This document shows positions 1-6,649 of a DNA stretch of 7,097 bases, piece by piece. The stretch covers positions 1 to 7,097 of the forward strand of contig JAUZQP010000024.1 in assembly GCA_030950965.1 (NCBI GenBank). Direction: 5' to 3'. Made by a program: the position numbers and the translations under genes. The stretch is from Mariprofundaceae bacterium (GTDB lineage: Bacteria; Pseudomonadota; Zetaproteobacteria; Mariprofundales; Mariprofundaceae). Below the pieces are notes generated by a model. That model made no database searches and had not been told where the DNA came from. It was given only the letters and a program-made list of their open reading frames with translations. Within the stretch, counting starts at the first letter, position 1, and each line of letters starts with the position of its first letter.

Positions 1-1112
1 TGGCTATGGCGCAGTGTTTGGATGCGGGGTATCAAGCGGTGTTGATGGCTCCAACAACGGTGCTTGCCGTGCAACACGAACAAACATTGGCGGCATTGTT
101 CGCCCCCTTGGGGGTGGATGTAGCATTATTGACGGGCAGCAGTCGTGCATCTGAACGTAAAAAAATCAATAATCGCTTGCATTCAGGTACACTTCGCTTG
201 TTGATTGGAACCCATGCATTATTGAGCGATGATGTGCAGTTTTCGCGCTTGGGCTTAGCGATTGTCGATGAACAACACCGCTTTGGTGTGCGGCAGCGTT
301 GGGCATTAACAGAAAAAGGGGGAGCGATTCATCTGCTGGCGATGAGTGCCACGCCGATTCCACGTACCTTGGCACTGGGCCTGTATGATGATTTGGCGAT
401 GACCGTGATGCGCGGCATGCCAGCAGGTCGTTTGCCAGTAGAGACGCGGGTGCTATCTGCCCAGGGGCGTGGTGCGTTGGCTGCTGGCATACAGCGATTG
501 TTGGATCAAAATGCTTATTGTTATTGGATTACGCCGCGTATTGATGACGATGATGTGTCGGTGATGAAACGTGCTGAAGCATTGCGTGGGCACTTCCCTC
601 ATGCAGGCGTGCAGGCGTTGCATGGACGCATGAAGGCAGCGGAAAAGAATCAAGCTTTGGCTGATTTTACGGCAGGACGCTGCCGCCTGTTGGTGGCAAC
701 CACGGTGGTCGAGGTCGGGGTTAATGTGCCAGAAGCGCGGCTAATCGTGATTGAGGATGCGGACTGTTATGGTTTGGCACAACTGCACCAATTGCGCGGT
801 AGGGTAGGGCGATCTAATCAGCAGGCCTATTGTGTGTTGATGCCTGCGCCCAATGCTACGGCAGCGGCGGTGCAGCGTTTGCAATATTTAGTGCAGTATC
901 ACGATGGTTTGACGTTGGCAGAGCTGGACTTAGAGCTGCGCGGTAGTGGCGATGCCATGGGTGTGCAGCAAAGTGGCGTGGTGGGCTTTCGGGTGTTGGA
1001 TTGGATGGAAGATGCGCCGTTAATTCGCCAAGCTCATACGCAAACGGTAGATGTCAGTTTGCCACCTGTGATGCGGAATTTTTGGCGACCTGTCAGCGAT
1101 GCGGTAGATTGA
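1..1112 (+). CDS. recG: ATP-dependent DNA helicase RecG, C-terminal part (5' end outside window)
   Basis: RecG is a superfamily 2 helicase that remodels stalled replication forks and branched recombination intermediates in the cytoplasm. About 369 codons are visible, roughly the last half of a protein usually near 690 residues; the wedge domain and Walker A lie upstream of the window. Counting from the Met at base 6, I see motif Ia APTTVLAVQH (15-24), GTHAL (69-73), Walker B DEQH (88-91), motif III SATPIPRT (114-121), HGR (206-208), motif V ATTVVEVGVNVP (231-242) and motif VI QLHQLRGRVGRS (259-270), then the ELRGSGD segment of the RecG/Mfd translocation region (around 310-316). DEQH rather than DEEH, and the ending soon after the QQSG segment, favour RecG over Mfd. 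The frame is open from base 3. The Met at base 6 is internal, not the start. The stop is TGA. The next gene begins after 115 bases in which I see no strong promoter or terminator. Confidence 0.96.
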   Translation, partial: AMAQCLDAGYQAVLMAPTTVLAVQHEQTLAALFAPLGVDVALLTGSSRASERKKINNRLHSGTLRLLIGTHALLSDDVQFSRLGLAIVDEQHRFGVRQRWALTEKGGAIHLLAMSATPIPRTLALGLYDDLAMTVMRGMPAGRLPVETRVLSAQGRGALAAGIQRLLDQNAYCYWITPRIDDDDVSVMKRAEALRGHFPHAGVQALHGRMKAAEKNQALADFTAGRCRLLVATTVVEVGVNVPEARLIVIEDADCYGLAQLHQLRGRVGRSNQQAYCVLMPAPNATAAAVQRLQYLVQYHDGLTLAELDLELRGSGDAMGVQQSGVVGFRVLDWMEDAPLIRQAHTQTVDVSLPPVMRNFWRPVSDAVD

Positions 1113-1227
1113 TAGATTGACAGCAGGGTGGTGAATCCTAGCTTGCCCAGTTCTTTTATCTTTGTGCCTGTGTTCTGTACCATGCAGTTAAGGGCAATAA
1201 CGTAATCATGCGGAAAGGACTTTATCA

Positions 1228-1884
1228 GTGAATAGCAAAAAAAACGGCTCCAGTGATCCAAGCGATGTGGCATTTTCTGCCGAAATGGATGATCTAAAAC
1301 GTGACGTGCAGTCAGCACAGCTTCAAGCGTGGCTGCGTAAGCATCAACAATCGCTTACCGTAGCTATTGTGCTGATTTTGCTGGCAATTACAGCGGGAAG
1401 CCTGTGGACGCAGCATCTGAGCTCACAAAAAGATGCTGCCGCTAGTCTATACTTCCAAGGCTTGAATCAGTCAGAAACAGCCAAGAAACAGGCTGTGCTA
1501 GCAGATGTGGTGAAAGATTACGGTGATACGGCGTATGCTGTATTAGCGCGTTTGCAATTGGCTGCCTTGGCAGAAAACCCTGTGGAAAATTACCGCGCTA
1601 TGATGGATGACGATGCTTTGGCTAAATCATTCCGTTGGCAGGCGCGCTTGGATTTAGCCGAATATTACATCAACAACGGTAAACCCAGCGATGCCAAGTC
1701 TTTGTTGGATGCGCATGTCGGGAAGCAATACGAGCAGCTGCGTTTCTATCTGTTAGCGCAAGTGAGCGAAGACGATGCCAAGCAACAATATTTGCGTCAA
1801 GCATTGGATGCAGCGTCCAATGATGCTGTCCTGAAAGAAAAAATTGAATCTGCCCTTGGCGTAACGGCTACGGCACAAGGATGA
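1228..1884 (+). CDS. yfgM: YfgM-family ancillary SecYEG translocon subunit / TPR-like membrane protein
   Basis: In E. coli YfgM is an inner-membrane protein with a periplasmic TPR-like domain that associates with SecYEG and the chaperone PpiD and helps pass on secreted proteins. This 218-residue product has the expected layout: a charged cytoplasmic N-terminus (1-43), one membrane segment (about 44-60, VAIVLILLAITAGSLW region), then a soluble helical domain to the end with Ala/Leu-rich TPR-like helices (for example YAVLARLQLAALAEN and FRWQARLDLAEYYINNGK). The start is GTG. GGAAAGG at 1212-1218 is a well-placed ribosome binding site, and the N-terminus agrees with the family, so GTG is preferred. 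The length is close to the usual 200-220. The stop overlaps the bamB start by 4 bases (ATGA). The position directly before bamB and der is the classic gammaproteobacterial context and supports the assignment more strongly than the sequence, which is poorly conserved in this family. Confidence 0.88.
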   Translation: MNSKKNGSSDPSDVAFSAEMDDLKRDVQSAQLQAWLRKHQQSLTVAIVLILLAITAGSLWTQHLSSQKDAAASLYFQGLNQSETAKKQAVLADVVKDYGDTAYAVLARLQLAALAENPVENYRAMMDDDALAKSFRWQARLDLAEYYINNGKPSDAKSLLDAHVGKQYEQLRFYLLAQVSEDDAKQQYLRQALDAASNDAVLKEKIESALGVTATAQG

Positions 1885-3029
1885 GAATAACATTTTGGCT
1901 CCTTGCAGGGGCTGCTCTTGCGATGTCCGCTTGTGCCAACAAGCATGACGAAGAGATCACCCATGTGAAAAAGCAAGCCATTGATGTGGTCTGGCAAACC
2001 GATGTTGATAACCGTAAACCTCGCGATGCCGAAAGTTATGCCCGTCCCTTGGTGAGTGGCTTGCTACCCGAAGCGCATATTGCCATGGGTGGACACGATG
2101 CCCGCATTCATGTGATGAATATGAGTGGGCATGAAGTGTTCCGTGCGCCGTTGAATGATAATTCAGATTCAGGTGGCGTGGCTTTGCCAAATGGGCTGCT
2201 GGTTATCGGTGACAGTGGCGGTATGTTGTATGCGTTTGACGCAGTGAAAGAGGAACGTGTTTGGAGCATTCAGTTGTCCGCTGGGCTTACTGGAACGCCT
2301 ATTGTCGTGGGGGATGATTTAGTGGTACAGACGATTGATGACCACCTGTATCGTATTTCTGAAAATGGCAAAAAACAGTGGGTGTTTTCTGCCAAGCCAG
2401 AAACATTAGGCTTATATATCAGCCCGACACCGTTGTTGAAAGATGGTCGCGTTTACACCGTGCTGGGTAATGGCGATGCATTAGCTTTGGATGCGGCCAG
2501 TGGAGATGTGTTGTGGCGCAAACAATTATTGCTCGATGACCGCGCTGGAGCGTTAAGCAATATGCGTGTGCCTTCTGCTACCCCATTGCTGCTGGATAAA
2601 CTTAAAATGGATGGCAACAGCTTTTCTGATGTGTTACTGATCCCTTTTTACCAAGGTGATCTGTTTATTTTAAGTCGTGAAGACGGTGCTTCTTTGATGA
2701 CCCGTAAAGTGTCATTAAAGTCCGCTCCTGCGGTCGATGGCTCTCGTCTGTTCCTTGCCGATACACATGGCGAAGTACAAGCGTGGGACATTCAAACGGG
2801 TGTGTTGCTATGGCACCGGACGTTGTCACAGGGTGAATTAATGGGTCCTGTGTTGTGGCATAAACAATTATGGGTGCATGATGACCGTGGTCAGTTATTC
2901 CGCCTCAATCAAGATGGCGACTTGTTAGATAGTCGCGCCTTCCCTGGTCGTTTCGACCGTTTACCCGTGGTAACCCTCGATGGCGTACTGTATCACAGTA
3001 GTCTCGGTGGTTTGTATATGGTGCACTGA
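1881..3029 (+). CDS. bamB: Outer membrane protein assembly factor BamB (beta-propeller lipoprotein)
   Basis: BamB is the eight-bladed beta-propeller lipoprotein of the BAM complex, which inserts beta-barrel proteins into the outer membrane from the periplasmic side. The 382-residue product starts with a lipoprotein signal peptide: basic MR, a hydrophobic stretch, then the lipobox MSAC with the lipidated Cys at residue 18. Residue +2 is Ala, not Asp, which fits sorting to the outer membrane. PQQ-like blades recur as a strand, a Gly/Asp turn, then a Trp: LYAFDAVKEERVW (116-128), LYRISENGKKQWVFS (156-170), ALALDAASGDVLW (200-212), VQAWDIQTGVLLW (299-311) and LFRLNQDGDLL (339-349). Length matches the family (about 380-395). 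The ATG overlaps the yfgM stop (ATGA) with AAGG directly before it, so translation is probably coupled to yfgM. The stop overlaps the der start by one base. Confidence 0.96.
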   Translation: MRITFWLLAGAALAMSACANKHDEEITHVKKQAIDVVWQTDVDNRKPRDAESYARPLVSGLLPEAHIAMGGHDARIHVMNMSGHEVFRAPLNDNSDSGGVALPNGLLVIGDSGGMLYAFDAVKEERVWSIQLSAGLTGTPIVVGDDLVVQTIDDHLYRISENGKKQWVFSAKPETLGLYISPTPLLKDGRVYTVLGNGDALALDAASGDVLWRKQLLLDDRAGALSNMRVPSATPLLLDKLKMDGNSFSDVLLIPFYQGDLFILSREDGASLMTRKVSLKSAPAVDGSRLFLADTHGEVQAWDIQTGVLLWHRTLSQGELMGPVLWHKQLWVHDDRGQLFRLNQDGDLLDSRAFPGRFDRLPVVTLDGVLYHSSLGGLYMVH

Positions 3030-4453
3030 TGGCTGTTTCTCGTTTTCCAATCGTCGCTATTGTTGGGCGACCTAACGTAGGTAAATCCACGTTATTCAAT
3101 CGTTTAGTGGGCTCGCGTAAAGCCATTGTGGGTGACCGCCCTGGGGTCACGGTAGATCGCCTAGAGACAGAGTGCGTATGCGGTGACCGCCGTTTGATTC
3201 TGGTCGATACAGGTGGCATTGGCGAAACACCGCATGGTGACATGCAGTGGGCTATTGACGCGCAAGTAGAAGTCGCTTTGGATATTGCCGATGTGGTGAT
3301 CTTTGCCGTTGATTCTTATGCAGGCATGACCCCCATTGATATACAAATTGGCGATAAATTACGCCGTAGTGGTCGCCCATTACTGTTGGTCGTCAATAAA
3401 GCAGAAAACCCTGACACAGCGCATGATTTCCATAAGCTGGGTCTTGGTGAGCCGCATCCTGTATCTGCCATGCACGGCGCTGGCGTAAGCCAGTTTAAAT
3501 CGGTGTTAGAAGCGTCCTTACCGCAATGGAAAAAGGTAGCTGATACCGCCGAGCCTTTGGCGTGTATCAGTGTTATTGGTCGCCCAAATGTGGGTAAATC
3601 TACACTGATTAACGCGTGGCTTAAACGTGAGCGCATGGTGGTAAGTCCCATTGCGGGGACGACCCGTGATGCGATTGATTCTGATATTCCATGGCTAGAT
3701 GGTGTGATTCGTTTGATCGATACCGCTGGTCAGCGTAAACATGGGCGTATTGCCGATGTGATTGAATTTGTCGCCCGCGTCAAAGCCGTGGAAGCGTTCC
3801 GCCGCTCTGATGTGGCAGTGATGCTGCTGGATGGTGGTGAAGGCATTGTTGAGCAAGATATGCGCTTGATGCAGTTGGCTCGCGAAGCCGGTTGCGCTTT
3901 GCTGGTGGTGGTTAATAAATGTGATTTATTGACTGATTCCGAATGGGATTATTATGCAGAACGTTTAAACTTTCGCATGCGTGGTTTGCCCGATGTACCC
4001 GTTAAACGCGCCAGTGCCAAGCTGAAGCAGGGGGTTAAAGGCCTACTCAAAGCAGCAGTGAAGGCGGCTGAACAGAATCGCATTAAAATCAACACAGGCG
4101 AATTGAATCGTTGGTTGGATCATGTACAAATGCGCCAGCATCCGCCATCGGTTAATGGCGCGGCTGTACGCTTGAAGTATGTCTCTCAAGTAAGTACTTC
4201 ACCACCGACGCTTAAAGTCTTCAGCAACCGCCCTGGTCGTATTGAAGGCACCTATTTGCGCTATTTAGAGCAAGATTTCCGTCGTACTTTTTCTTTGCCA
4301 GGTATTCCTGTGCGTTTTATTTTTACTGCTTCTAAGAATCCTTTTGCAGGCTTAGATCCACTGCGTACTGAAACTGAAGCAAGCAAAGGCGCACATCGTC
4401 GTTCAGCAAAACGGCGCAGTAAACGCCAAGCTAAAGTAGGTAAAAGGGGCTAA
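3029..4453 (+). CDS. der: Ribosome biogenesis GTPase Der (EngA)
   Basis: Der is an essential cytoplasmic GTPase with two tandem G domains and a KH-like domain, needed for maturation of the 50S subunit. All parts are visible in 474 residues. G domain 1 has P-loop GRPNVGKS (13-20), TVDR (41-44), DTGG (60-63), a G4-like NKAE (123-126) and SAMHG (146-150). G domain 2 has GRPNVGKS (184-191), GTTRD (210-214), DTAG (231-234), NKCD (296-299) and SA (329-330). The KH-like domain (about 350-440) contains the hallmark VFSNRP (397-402). A strongly basic Arg/Lys tail (about 454-474) probably contacts rRNA. Two points depart from the usual: G4 of domain 1 is NKAE where NKxD is expected, and the GxTRDR of switch I in domain 1 reads GVTVDR. 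Domain 2 is canonical. The start ATG overlaps the bamB stop (TGATG) and there is no strong ribosome binding site, so coupling is likely. Confidence 0.98.
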   Translation: MAVSRFPIVAIVGRPNVGKSTLFNRLVGSRKAIVGDRPGVTVDRLETECVCGDRRLILVDTGGIGETPHGDMQWAIDAQVEVALDIADVVIFAVDSYAGMTPIDIQIGDKLRRSGRPLLLVVNKAENPDTAHDFHKLGLGEPHPVSAMHGAGVSQFKSVLEASLPQWKKVADTAEPLACISVIGRPNVGKSTLINAWLKRERMVVSPIAGTTRDAIDSDIPWLDGVIRLIDTAGQRKHGRIADVIEFVARVKAVEAFRRSDVAVMLLDGGEGIVEQDMRLMQLAREAGCALLVVVNKCDLLTDSEWDYYAERLNFRMRGLPDVPVKRASAKLKQGVKGLLKAAVKAAEQNRIKINTGELNRWLDHVQMRQHPPSVNGAAVRLKYVSQVSTSPPTLKVFSNRPGRIEGTYLRYLEQDFRRTFSLPGIPVRFIFTASKNPFAGLDPLRTETEASKGAHRRSAKRRSKRQAKVGKRG

Positions 4454-4890
4454 TGCATTGCTTTGAGGAGACGCGAGAACTGCAATGTTCAGCCCACGAA
4501 ATCTTCTCAGTCGTGATGGATATAGAGGCATACCCCGATTTCTTACCGTGGTTAGCCAAGGCGCGTATATTAGACGTGTCAGACGACCAGCTTAGTGCGG
4601 AGTTGGTCGCTGATTTCTCTGGTATGCAGCAAACATTTCGTACGGTTGACCGCTTTGTCCCCGACCGTATGGTGGAAGTACGGTTGCTAGATGGTCCTTT
4701 TCGTTTTTTGGAAAGCTTATGGACCTTCGAGGTGATTGACAGCGAGCATTGCCGTGTTCATTTTTCTATTGAATTTGAGTTTAACAACATGATCTTATCA
4801 CTGGTAGCTACGCCGATATTTACGGTGTCATGCAAAGGCATGGTCGAAGCATTTGAAAAACGTGTCTATGCCCAGCGTAAAAAGATCTGA
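4453..4890 (+). CDS. ratA: RatA / Coq10-family START-domain protein
   Basis: The 145-residue product is a single START/polyketide-cyclase-like fold of the RatA/Coq10 family. Supporting segments are the N-terminal strand, the helix with IEAYPDFLPW (24-33), the central strands LSAELVADFSGMQQTF, DGPFRFLESLWTFE (80-93) and the long C-terminal helix CKGMVEAFEKRVYAQRKK. E. coli RatA was described as a toxin that binds 50S subunits and blocks subunit joining, while Coq10 relatives bind ubiquinone; the true role in most bacteria is unsettled, and the sequence does not decide between them. The ATG overlaps the der stop (TAATG) and is preceded by AGGGG at 4445-4449. The family N-terminus aligns with this start. 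Its place directly behind der, another 50S factor, fits a ribosome link but does not prove it. It overlaps ratB by one base. Confidence 0.93.
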   Translation: MHCFEETRELQCSAHEIFSVVMDIEAYPDFLPWLAKARILDVSDDQLSAELVADFSGMQQTFRTVDRFVPDRMVEVRLLDGPFRFLESLWTFEVIDSEHCRVHFSIEFEFNNMILSLVATPIFTVSCKGMVEAFEKRVYAQRKKI

Positions 4891-5192
4891 TGCAAGTCTC
4901 TATTTGTTACGCATTACCGCAACGACAATACCTAGAAACCGTCGATGTAGCCGAAGGCTCAACCGTCAGCGAAGCCATTGCAGCCAGTCGTTTGTTAGAA
5001 GCCTTCCCCGACTTAGACCTAAGCAGCCACGGTTTTGGTATATTCGCCAAATTGGCCAAGGCAGACACTGTGCTTCAGCTTGGTGACCGTGTAGAAATTT
5101 ACCGACCGCTACCGCGTAAGCCGCGCAACGCTCGTGATGTAGCCGATAAAAAAGCCCGAATTCGAGCCAAAAAAGAAGAGCAAAGCACATAA
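4890..5192 (+). CDS. ratB: RnfH/RatB-family ubiquitin-fold protein
   Basis: A 100-residue protein of the RnfH family (called RatB when next to ratA), a small beta-grasp protein of uncertain function. Family signatures are clear: YALPQRQYLETVDV near the N-terminus (7-20), GSTVSEAIAASRLLEAFPDLDL (23-44 region), GIFAKLAKADTVLQ and GDRVEIYRPL. The C-terminal tail is rich in Lys, Arg and Glu and probably disordered. The start is the ATG that overlaps the ratA stop (TGATG), with only a weak AAAGA before it, so translation is probably coupled. RatB is often drawn as the antitoxin of RatA, but this is not firmly shown and the tight overlap may only reflect a shared function. It is the last gene of the operon. 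I found no classical GC-rich hairpin with a T tract in the bases just after the stop. Confidence 0.94.
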   Translation: MQVSICYALPQRQYLETVDVAEGSTVSEAIAASRLLEAFPDLDLSSHGFGIFAKLAKADTVLQLGDRVEIYRPLPRKPRNARDVADKKARIRAKKEEQST

Positions 5193-5335
5193 CTATTTTT
5201 CGTCAAAATTAGGAAAACCTTCATATTCGACCAAAAGTAAGTAGGTGTGCATAAGTCTTTTAACCATTTATTGTATCCGGCCTAAATTCCCAGTTAAATA
5301 CGACATGGAAAATATAACTTCCTTAATTATCAGCA

Positions 5336-5368
5336 CGTAGGTTGGGTAGAGCGAAGCGAAACCCAACA
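5336..5368 (+). repeat. REP-like hairpin repeat, left copy
   Basis: This 33-base unit starts CGTAGGTTGGGT and ends ACCCAACA. Within it GTTGGGT (5341-5347) pairs with ACCCAAC (5361-5367) around a 13-base loop that repeats GCGAA, so the single unit can form its own hairpin. It is identical, in reverse complement, to 5507-5539. Confidence 0.88.
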
Positions 5369-5417
5369 CAACCACGGAACCCGAAAATGCCACGAAACCC
5401 AACAACTCCCCGCCTCC

Positions 5418-5446
5418 CATACACACCATACACGAATAACATACAC
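5418..5446 (+). repeat. Three short CATACAC direct repeats
   Basis: CATACAC occurs at 5418-5424, 5427-5433 and 5440-5446 inside the spacer of the REP-like element. Spacing is uneven (2 and 6 bases). It may be simple low-complexity sequence; no function can be read from it. Confidence 0.45.
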
Positions 5447-5506
5447 CATTGATTTAAACGGCGTTGTATTGATCATGGCAATGGTTTGAATGGTTGAGCG
5501 GGGTTA

Positions 5507-5539
5507 TGTTGGGTTTCGCTTCGCTCTACCCAACCTACG
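5507..5539 (-). repeat. REP-like hairpin repeat, right inverted copy
   Basis: The perfect reverse complement of 5336-5368, with all 33 bases matching. It reads TGTTGGGT at the left and ends CCTACG. Pairing with the left copy would make a long cruciform or RNA stem; alternatively each copy folds alone. Confidence 0.88.
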
Positions 5540-5698
5540 CTTCACTGTTCTTATGGCATTGCTCATGTAATGATTCAGGATCAATATCAAACGGTGAAAG
5601 TGATGTTCAAAAGCTCAAGCCCCTTGAAACTTGGGTCGATTGATATTATCGCCGCAGTCACATATTAATAGCTCTCCATCTTAGCCTGCATTAATTCA

Positions 5699-6454
5699 CT
5701 AACGTGTGATCGCTTCATGCTCAGGACTTACCATCAAGCGCGCTGCAAAATCAGGGTAAGCTTGCATCACACGACTCATTTGTGGCTCAGGGAACGCCAG
5801 CAGCTCGGCCCACGATTGAGCGCGCCAATGGCTGCAACCATCGCACCAGAGCAAATCGTCGCGCGCTTTCACTATTTGACTATCGACTACGTGCTGAACC
5901 GCCCCCTTCATTACATAATAAAGTGTGTTACGGTCACAGGCTGGTAATGATTCCCCTGGGGTAAGAGCAAGTGGAATAGAATGCTTAAAGAGTTGGTTCC
6001 GATCCTCTAGAGGAAGTAATTGAAACAATGGCTTAACAGCAACCTGAATCTCCAATTCCCGCACATGCGCCGCATGTTCAAACATTGCCCGCAAACGACT
6101 ATTCGGCTCATTCAATAATACGCGCAATGGCCGACCATCGAATTCAAGGCATGTCATGGCAGACATCGTGCGCCAGACCAATTCAGGTGACTTATTCGTG
6201 TGCATCAAGGCACGAATCCCTAGGGATTCATTCGCTACATAATGGAGCACAGGGATATTTCGCCCGTCACAAACAGCACTCACTTCCACCGAACCAAACG
6301 TGATTAAGCGAATAAGGGGGACACCATTCTGTTTGCCCAGTAGCCAACTATCGGCGGGATATTTCGCATGACGGGCAAGAGCCAGAAAACGCTCTTGTTC
6401 AGCCATAGGAATATCATCTAAATCTTCATAAATACTCATGATGGTGGTCATCAT
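5699..6454 (-). CDS. Protein with two cyclic-nucleotide-binding-like domains, no effector domain
   Basis: I do not recognise a named gene. Read from the ATG at 6454 it has 251 residues. The first half (about 8-130) looks like a CNB fold: beta-roll strands around VPLIRLITFGSVEVS and IPVLHYV, a phosphate-cassette-like ESLGIRALM (76-84), then a helix ending LLNEPNSRLRAMF. The second half (about 140-245) repeats the scheme: VKPLFQLLPLEDRNQLF, PGESL and LYYVMKGAVQHVV, ending in a helix with YPDFAARLM. Key ligand residues seem lost: the usual FGE of the cassette reads LGI, and the PRAATV arginine segment is not recognisable. There is no helix-turn-helix, kinase or signal peptide, so it is probably a cytoplasmic protein acting through protein contacts. 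Starts at 6463 (TTG), 6451 or 6439 (ATG) are equally possible, since none has a clear ribosome binding site. It faces away from the small exported protein gene. That this is a real gene is fairly sure; the domain call is moderate. Confidence 0.78.
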   Translation of the reverse strand: MMTTIMSIYEDLDDIPMAEQERFLALARHAKYPADSWLLGKQNGVPLIRLITFGSVEVSAVCDGRNIPVLHYVANESLGIRALMHTNKSPELVWRTMSAMTCLEFDGRPLRVLLNEPNSRLRAMFEHAAHVRELEIQVAVKPLFQLLPLEDRNQLFKHSIPLALTPGESLPACDRNTLYYVMKGAVQHVVDSQIVKARDDLLWCDGCSHWRAQSWAELLAFPEPQMSRVMQAYPDFAARLMVSPEHEAITR

Positions 6455-6497
6455 CTGTAGCAATGATTAAAGATTCATGATGTTAGGGTCGCGGGGG

Positions 6498-6557
6498 AAA
6501 TAATATACCAAGAAGGCGCAGGATTTTGCATCTTCTTCAAGTGCCCTGCGACCATTA
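6498..6557 (+). repeat. Diverged single arm of a second dispersed repeat family
   Basis: This stretch matches 6964-7020 in the same orientation: AAATAAT-N-TACCAA at the start, the identical 12-base core GCGCAGGATTTT, then TCTTCAAG. By eye about three quarters of positions agree, with a few small gaps. No facing inverted arm is visible nearby, so it is a half copy or a decayed one. It sits in the gap between the two divergent genes, so its left end, which reads TTGGTATATTATTT on the - strand, lies just upstream of the CNB-fold gene and might contribute promoter sequence. Confidence 0.68.
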
Positions 6558-6578
6558 AGTTGACCGACCTGAATGGTC
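6550..6578. promoter_or_regulatory. Small inverted repeat in the divergent promoter region, possible operator
   Basis: GACCATT (6550-6556) and AATGGTC (6572-6578) form a perfect 7-base inverted repeat with a 15-base gap. Inside the gap TTGACC (6560-6565) resembles a -35 box, but no good -10 box follows at 16-18 bases. An operator or RNA hairpin is possible; chance cannot be excluded. Confidence 0.3.
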
Positions 6579-6637
6579 ACAAAAGCAGTCACATCGCTGA
6601 CACAATCACCATTTACAGTCCACCGCATGTTTCCAAC

Positions 6638-6644
6638 AAGGAGG
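6638..6644 (+). promoter_or_regulatory. Strong ribosome binding site deciding the start at 6650
   Basis: AAGGAGG lies 5 bases before the ATG at 6650. It is the strongest Shine-Dalgarno sequence I noticed in the window. It fixes the start there and excludes the longer in-frame TTG start at 6560. Confidence 0.85.
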
Positions 6645-6649
6645 ATGAC

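Larger units (their letters stand above)
5336..5539. repeat. REPIN-like element: two inverted 33-base REP copies with a 138-base spacer
   Basis: The element is bounded by two perfect inverted 33-base copies (5336-5368 and 5507-5539). Its spacer contains a partial extra copy of the repeat end, CGAAACCCAACA at 5393-5404, and three CATACAC units. No target-site duplication is evident outside the arms, and no transposase is encoded. The size and layout fit a REP doublet or a small non-autonomous element. Repeats of this general look, starting GTAGGTTGGGT and ending ACCCAACA, are known to me as dispersed intergenic elements in many bacteria. It lies between two converging genes, the usual location, where its hairpins could stop or protect both transcripts. 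Confidence 0.8.
5193..5698. other. Convergent intergenic region, no gene seen
   Basis: About 500 bases lie between the stop of ratB (+) and the stop of the CNB-fold gene (-). No reading frame here has a credible start, ribosome binding site or recognisable protein. The part at 5193-5335 is AT-rich and featureless to me. The middle, 5336-5539, is the REP-like inverted repeat element listed separately. The part at 5540-5698 holds only a small palindrome, TCAAG-CCC-CTTGA at 5615-5627, which is too weak to call a terminator. Confidence 0.7.

Noticed and set aside
1..1112. Could the first gene be mfd (transcription-repair coupling factor)?
   Set aside because: Walker B is DEQH and the protein ends shortly after the QQSG segment. 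Mfd has DEEH and a longer C-terminal domain.
1113..1227. Promoter for the yfgM operon
   Set aside because: TTGCCC and TATCTT are present but spaced only about 8 bases apart; no pair of boxes with 16-18 spacing was convincing.
4853..5086. 77-residue + strand frame overlapping ratA and ratB
   Set aside because: It is out of frame with two conserved genes and its composition (Arg/Ser-rich, low complexity) is typical of a shadow frame.
4453..5192. ratA-ratB as a true toxin-antitoxin module
   Set aside because: The names are kept by family, but the genes are coupled to housekeeping genes and the antitoxin role of RatB is not established, so I do not report a toxin-antitoxin system.
5717..6303. 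Several + strand frames opposite the CNB-fold gene
   Set aside because: They are antisense to a longer frame with a coherent fold, and none has a ribosome binding site or known motif.
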